Shown piece by piece: positions 5,256 through 6,354 of a stretch of DNA of 6,354 nucleotides (positions are counted from its first letter, which is position 1; every line of letters starts with the position of its first letter). The stretch lies in the NCBI GenBank assembly GCA_003476885.1, contig DMUR01000069.1:2217-8570 (forward strand), written 5' to 3'. The notes beneath the pieces are model-generated. The model saw only the letters and a program-made list of their open reading frames with translations. It did no database searches and was not told where the DNA came from. The translations under genes and the position numbers were made by a program. Origin of the DNA: Chloroflexota bacterium (GTDB taxonomy: Bacteria > Chloroflexota > Limnocylindria > Limnocylindrales > Limnocylindraceae).

Positions 5256-6354
5256 GCGGTTCGTCCGAGGTGCGCCTCAAGCCCGGCGATCTCGTTGCAG
5301 GAAGGTATCGACTGCGAGAACAGATTGGCGAAGGCGCTGCCGCTTCTGTCTTCCGCGCAACTGACGAAGTGCTCGGTCGAGATGTGGCGGTGAAGGTGCT
5401 CCGTGGCGCACTTGCCGCATCTCCTGACGCGACCGCGCGATTCCGCGCCGAGGGTCGCGCCGCAGCAATCATTGCGCACCCAAACGTTGCCGCCGTGTTT
5501 GACGTCACCCCCGAGGGCGATGCGCCAGCAATCATTATGGAATTCGTTGACGGGGAAGATCTCGCCTCGATGCTGCGACGCGTTGGGCCACTCGTTCCCC
5601 GACGCGCCGCCGCAATCGCGGCACAGGTTGCTCGCGGCTTAGCAGCGGCGCATCAGCGCGGGATCATTCATCGCGACGTTTCATCTCGGAACATTCTGAT
5701 TGGACGCGAAGGACGCGCGCAGATCGCAGACTTCGGCATCGCACACGCCATCCTTGAAGATGGTCTTCCTACTGGAACAAAGGGCTCTGCGGCGCCCCCA
5801 GGAACTGCGCACTACGTTGCGCCTGAGGTTGCCGCTGGTGCGCCCGCCACGTCGTCATCAGATCTCTTCGGGCTCGGCGTTGTCCTCTTTGAACTGCTCA
5901 CAGGGCGACGACCGGCGCTGCGCGGCGCAGATGATGCTGTCCCGTCACCACGCACGCTGCGACCAGATATCCCCGCGGAGCTTGAGTCACTCACGATGCA
6001 ACTGCTCGCTGCTAATCCGACAAAACGAACACAGAGCGCCACGCTTGTTGCAGATGCACTCGAGTCATATGTGGTCAAAGTCGGGCGAACATCAATTCCG
6101 CCGCGAGCGGTTGGCCCTGCGGCGGGTGCGCCGCGCGCACTCGCTGGGACGCGCGTTGCGCGTGTGGCAGGGGAGGCGGGACCCGGGGAGCCAGAGATGC
6201 CAGCCGATCCATTTGATGAGAGTGCTCGGTATGACGATGAAGAGGCGATGCCGCTGCGCACCACGATGCTAACGATCGCTGGCGTTGCGGTGACGGTCCT
6301 TGTACTGCTCGCCGCGGTGATCTTCGGGTTGCGCCTCATCAACGCGGGCGCTGG
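5252..6354 (+). CDS. Hanks-type serine/threonine protein kinase, membrane-anchored (truncated at right edge)
   Basis: The first 367 codons of a transmembrane protein kinase; no stop is reached. The kinase domain spans about residues 19-275. It contains the glycine loop IGEGAAASV (25-33), catalytic K48 (VAVK), helix-C E67, the catalytic loop HRDVSSRN (140-147, D142 and N147), DFG (160-162), APE (190-192) and D204 (SDLFGLG). The usual lysine of HRDxKxxN is serine here, a variant also known in other bacterial kinases (HRDVSPxN type). An acidic, disordered-looking linker follows to about 338, then one transmembrane helix at about 339-361. Anything outside the membrane, such as PASTA repeats, would lie beyond the window. 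The GTG start overlaps the galU stop by four bases (GTGA) with GGGGAGAG just upstream. The coupling suggests co-expression with GalU; its target is unknown. Confidence 0.93.
   Translation, partial: MSGSSEVRLKPGDLVAGRYRLREQIGEGAAASVFRATDEVLGRDVAVKVLRGALAASPDATARFRAEGRAAAIIAHPNVAAVFDVTPEGDAPAIIMEFVDGEDLASMLRRVGPLVPRRAAAIAAQVARGLAAAHQRGIIHRDVSSRNILIGREGRAQIADFGIAHAILEDGLPTGTKGSAAPPGTAHYVAPEVAAGAPATSSSDLFGLGVVLFELLTGRRPALRGADDAVPSPRTLRPDIPAELESLTMQLLAANPTKRTQSATLVADALESYVVKVGRTSIPPRAVGPAAGAPRALAGTRVARVAGEAGPGEPEMPADPFDESARYDDEEAMPLRTTMLTIAGVAVTVLVLLAAVIFGLRLINAGA

Noticed and set aside
5700..6272. Plus-strand open frame of 190 codons within the kinase
   Set aside because: It starts in the middle of the kinase domain in another frame and has no recognisable motif.
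5812..6342. Minus-strand open frame of 176 codons opposite the kinase
   Set aside because: The opposite strand encodes the kinase core motifs without a break. This frame is a Ser/Thr/Ala/Arg-rich shadow.
1..6354. CRISPR array, insertion sequence, toxin-antitoxin or defence system
   Set aside because: No spaced direct repeats, transposase, terminal inverted repeats or defence-type domains were found on either strand.

Overview
This looks like an ordinary chromosomal segment of a GC-rich, gene-dense bacterium. It carries the 5' part of an arginyl-tRNA synthetase gene, a tRNA-Glu(UUC), a PHP-family histidinol-phosphatase-like gene, galU, the start of a Hanks-type kinase gene, and several small membrane or metal-site proteins I cannot name. 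I see no insertion sequence, phage gene, CRISPR array, toxin pair or other mobile-element sign. Lineage is a guess: high GC, many leaderless starts and an HRDVS-type kinase would fit Chloroflexota or Actinomycetota, but nothing here is diagnostic.

Layout. At 1-482 (minus) lies the N-terminal 160 codons of argS, running off the left edge. Divergent from it, with a 38-base gap, is a single-pass membrane protein gene (521-1063, plus). It converges on a minus-strand set that reads from right to left: a three-helix membrane protein (2815-2483), tRNA-Glu (2451-2378, CCA encoded to 2375), a small membrane protein (2332-1979) and the histidinol-phosphatase-like gene (1965-1102). From 2909 onward everything is on the plus strand: a small cysteine-rich protein (2909-3268), a large polytopic membrane protein (3281-4309), galU (4365-5255), and a serine/threonine kinase (5252 to the right edge) whose GTG start overlaps the galU stop.

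How the genes are read. Five genes that appear to begin transcripts (argS, 521, 2332, 2815, 2909) have a -10-like hexamer of form YAYSMT exactly six bases before the ATG and no Shine-Dalgarno sequence, as expected for leaderless mRNAs. The genes in internal operon positions (1965, 3281, 5252) instead have GAGG/GGAGG-like sites. galU has both the hexamer and, further down, a strong GGAGG, so it should make a leadered transcript. The tRNA has the same hexamer upstream. This consistent grammar is the most informative non-coding signal in the window. It also fixes several start codons that the longest open frames would misplace.

Functionally, argS and the tRNA serve translation. GalU makes UDP-glucose for envelope and exopolysaccharide sugars and is translationally coupled to a membrane-anchored signalling kinase. 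The cysteine-rich protein and the polytopic membrane protein form a two-gene unit of unknown role.
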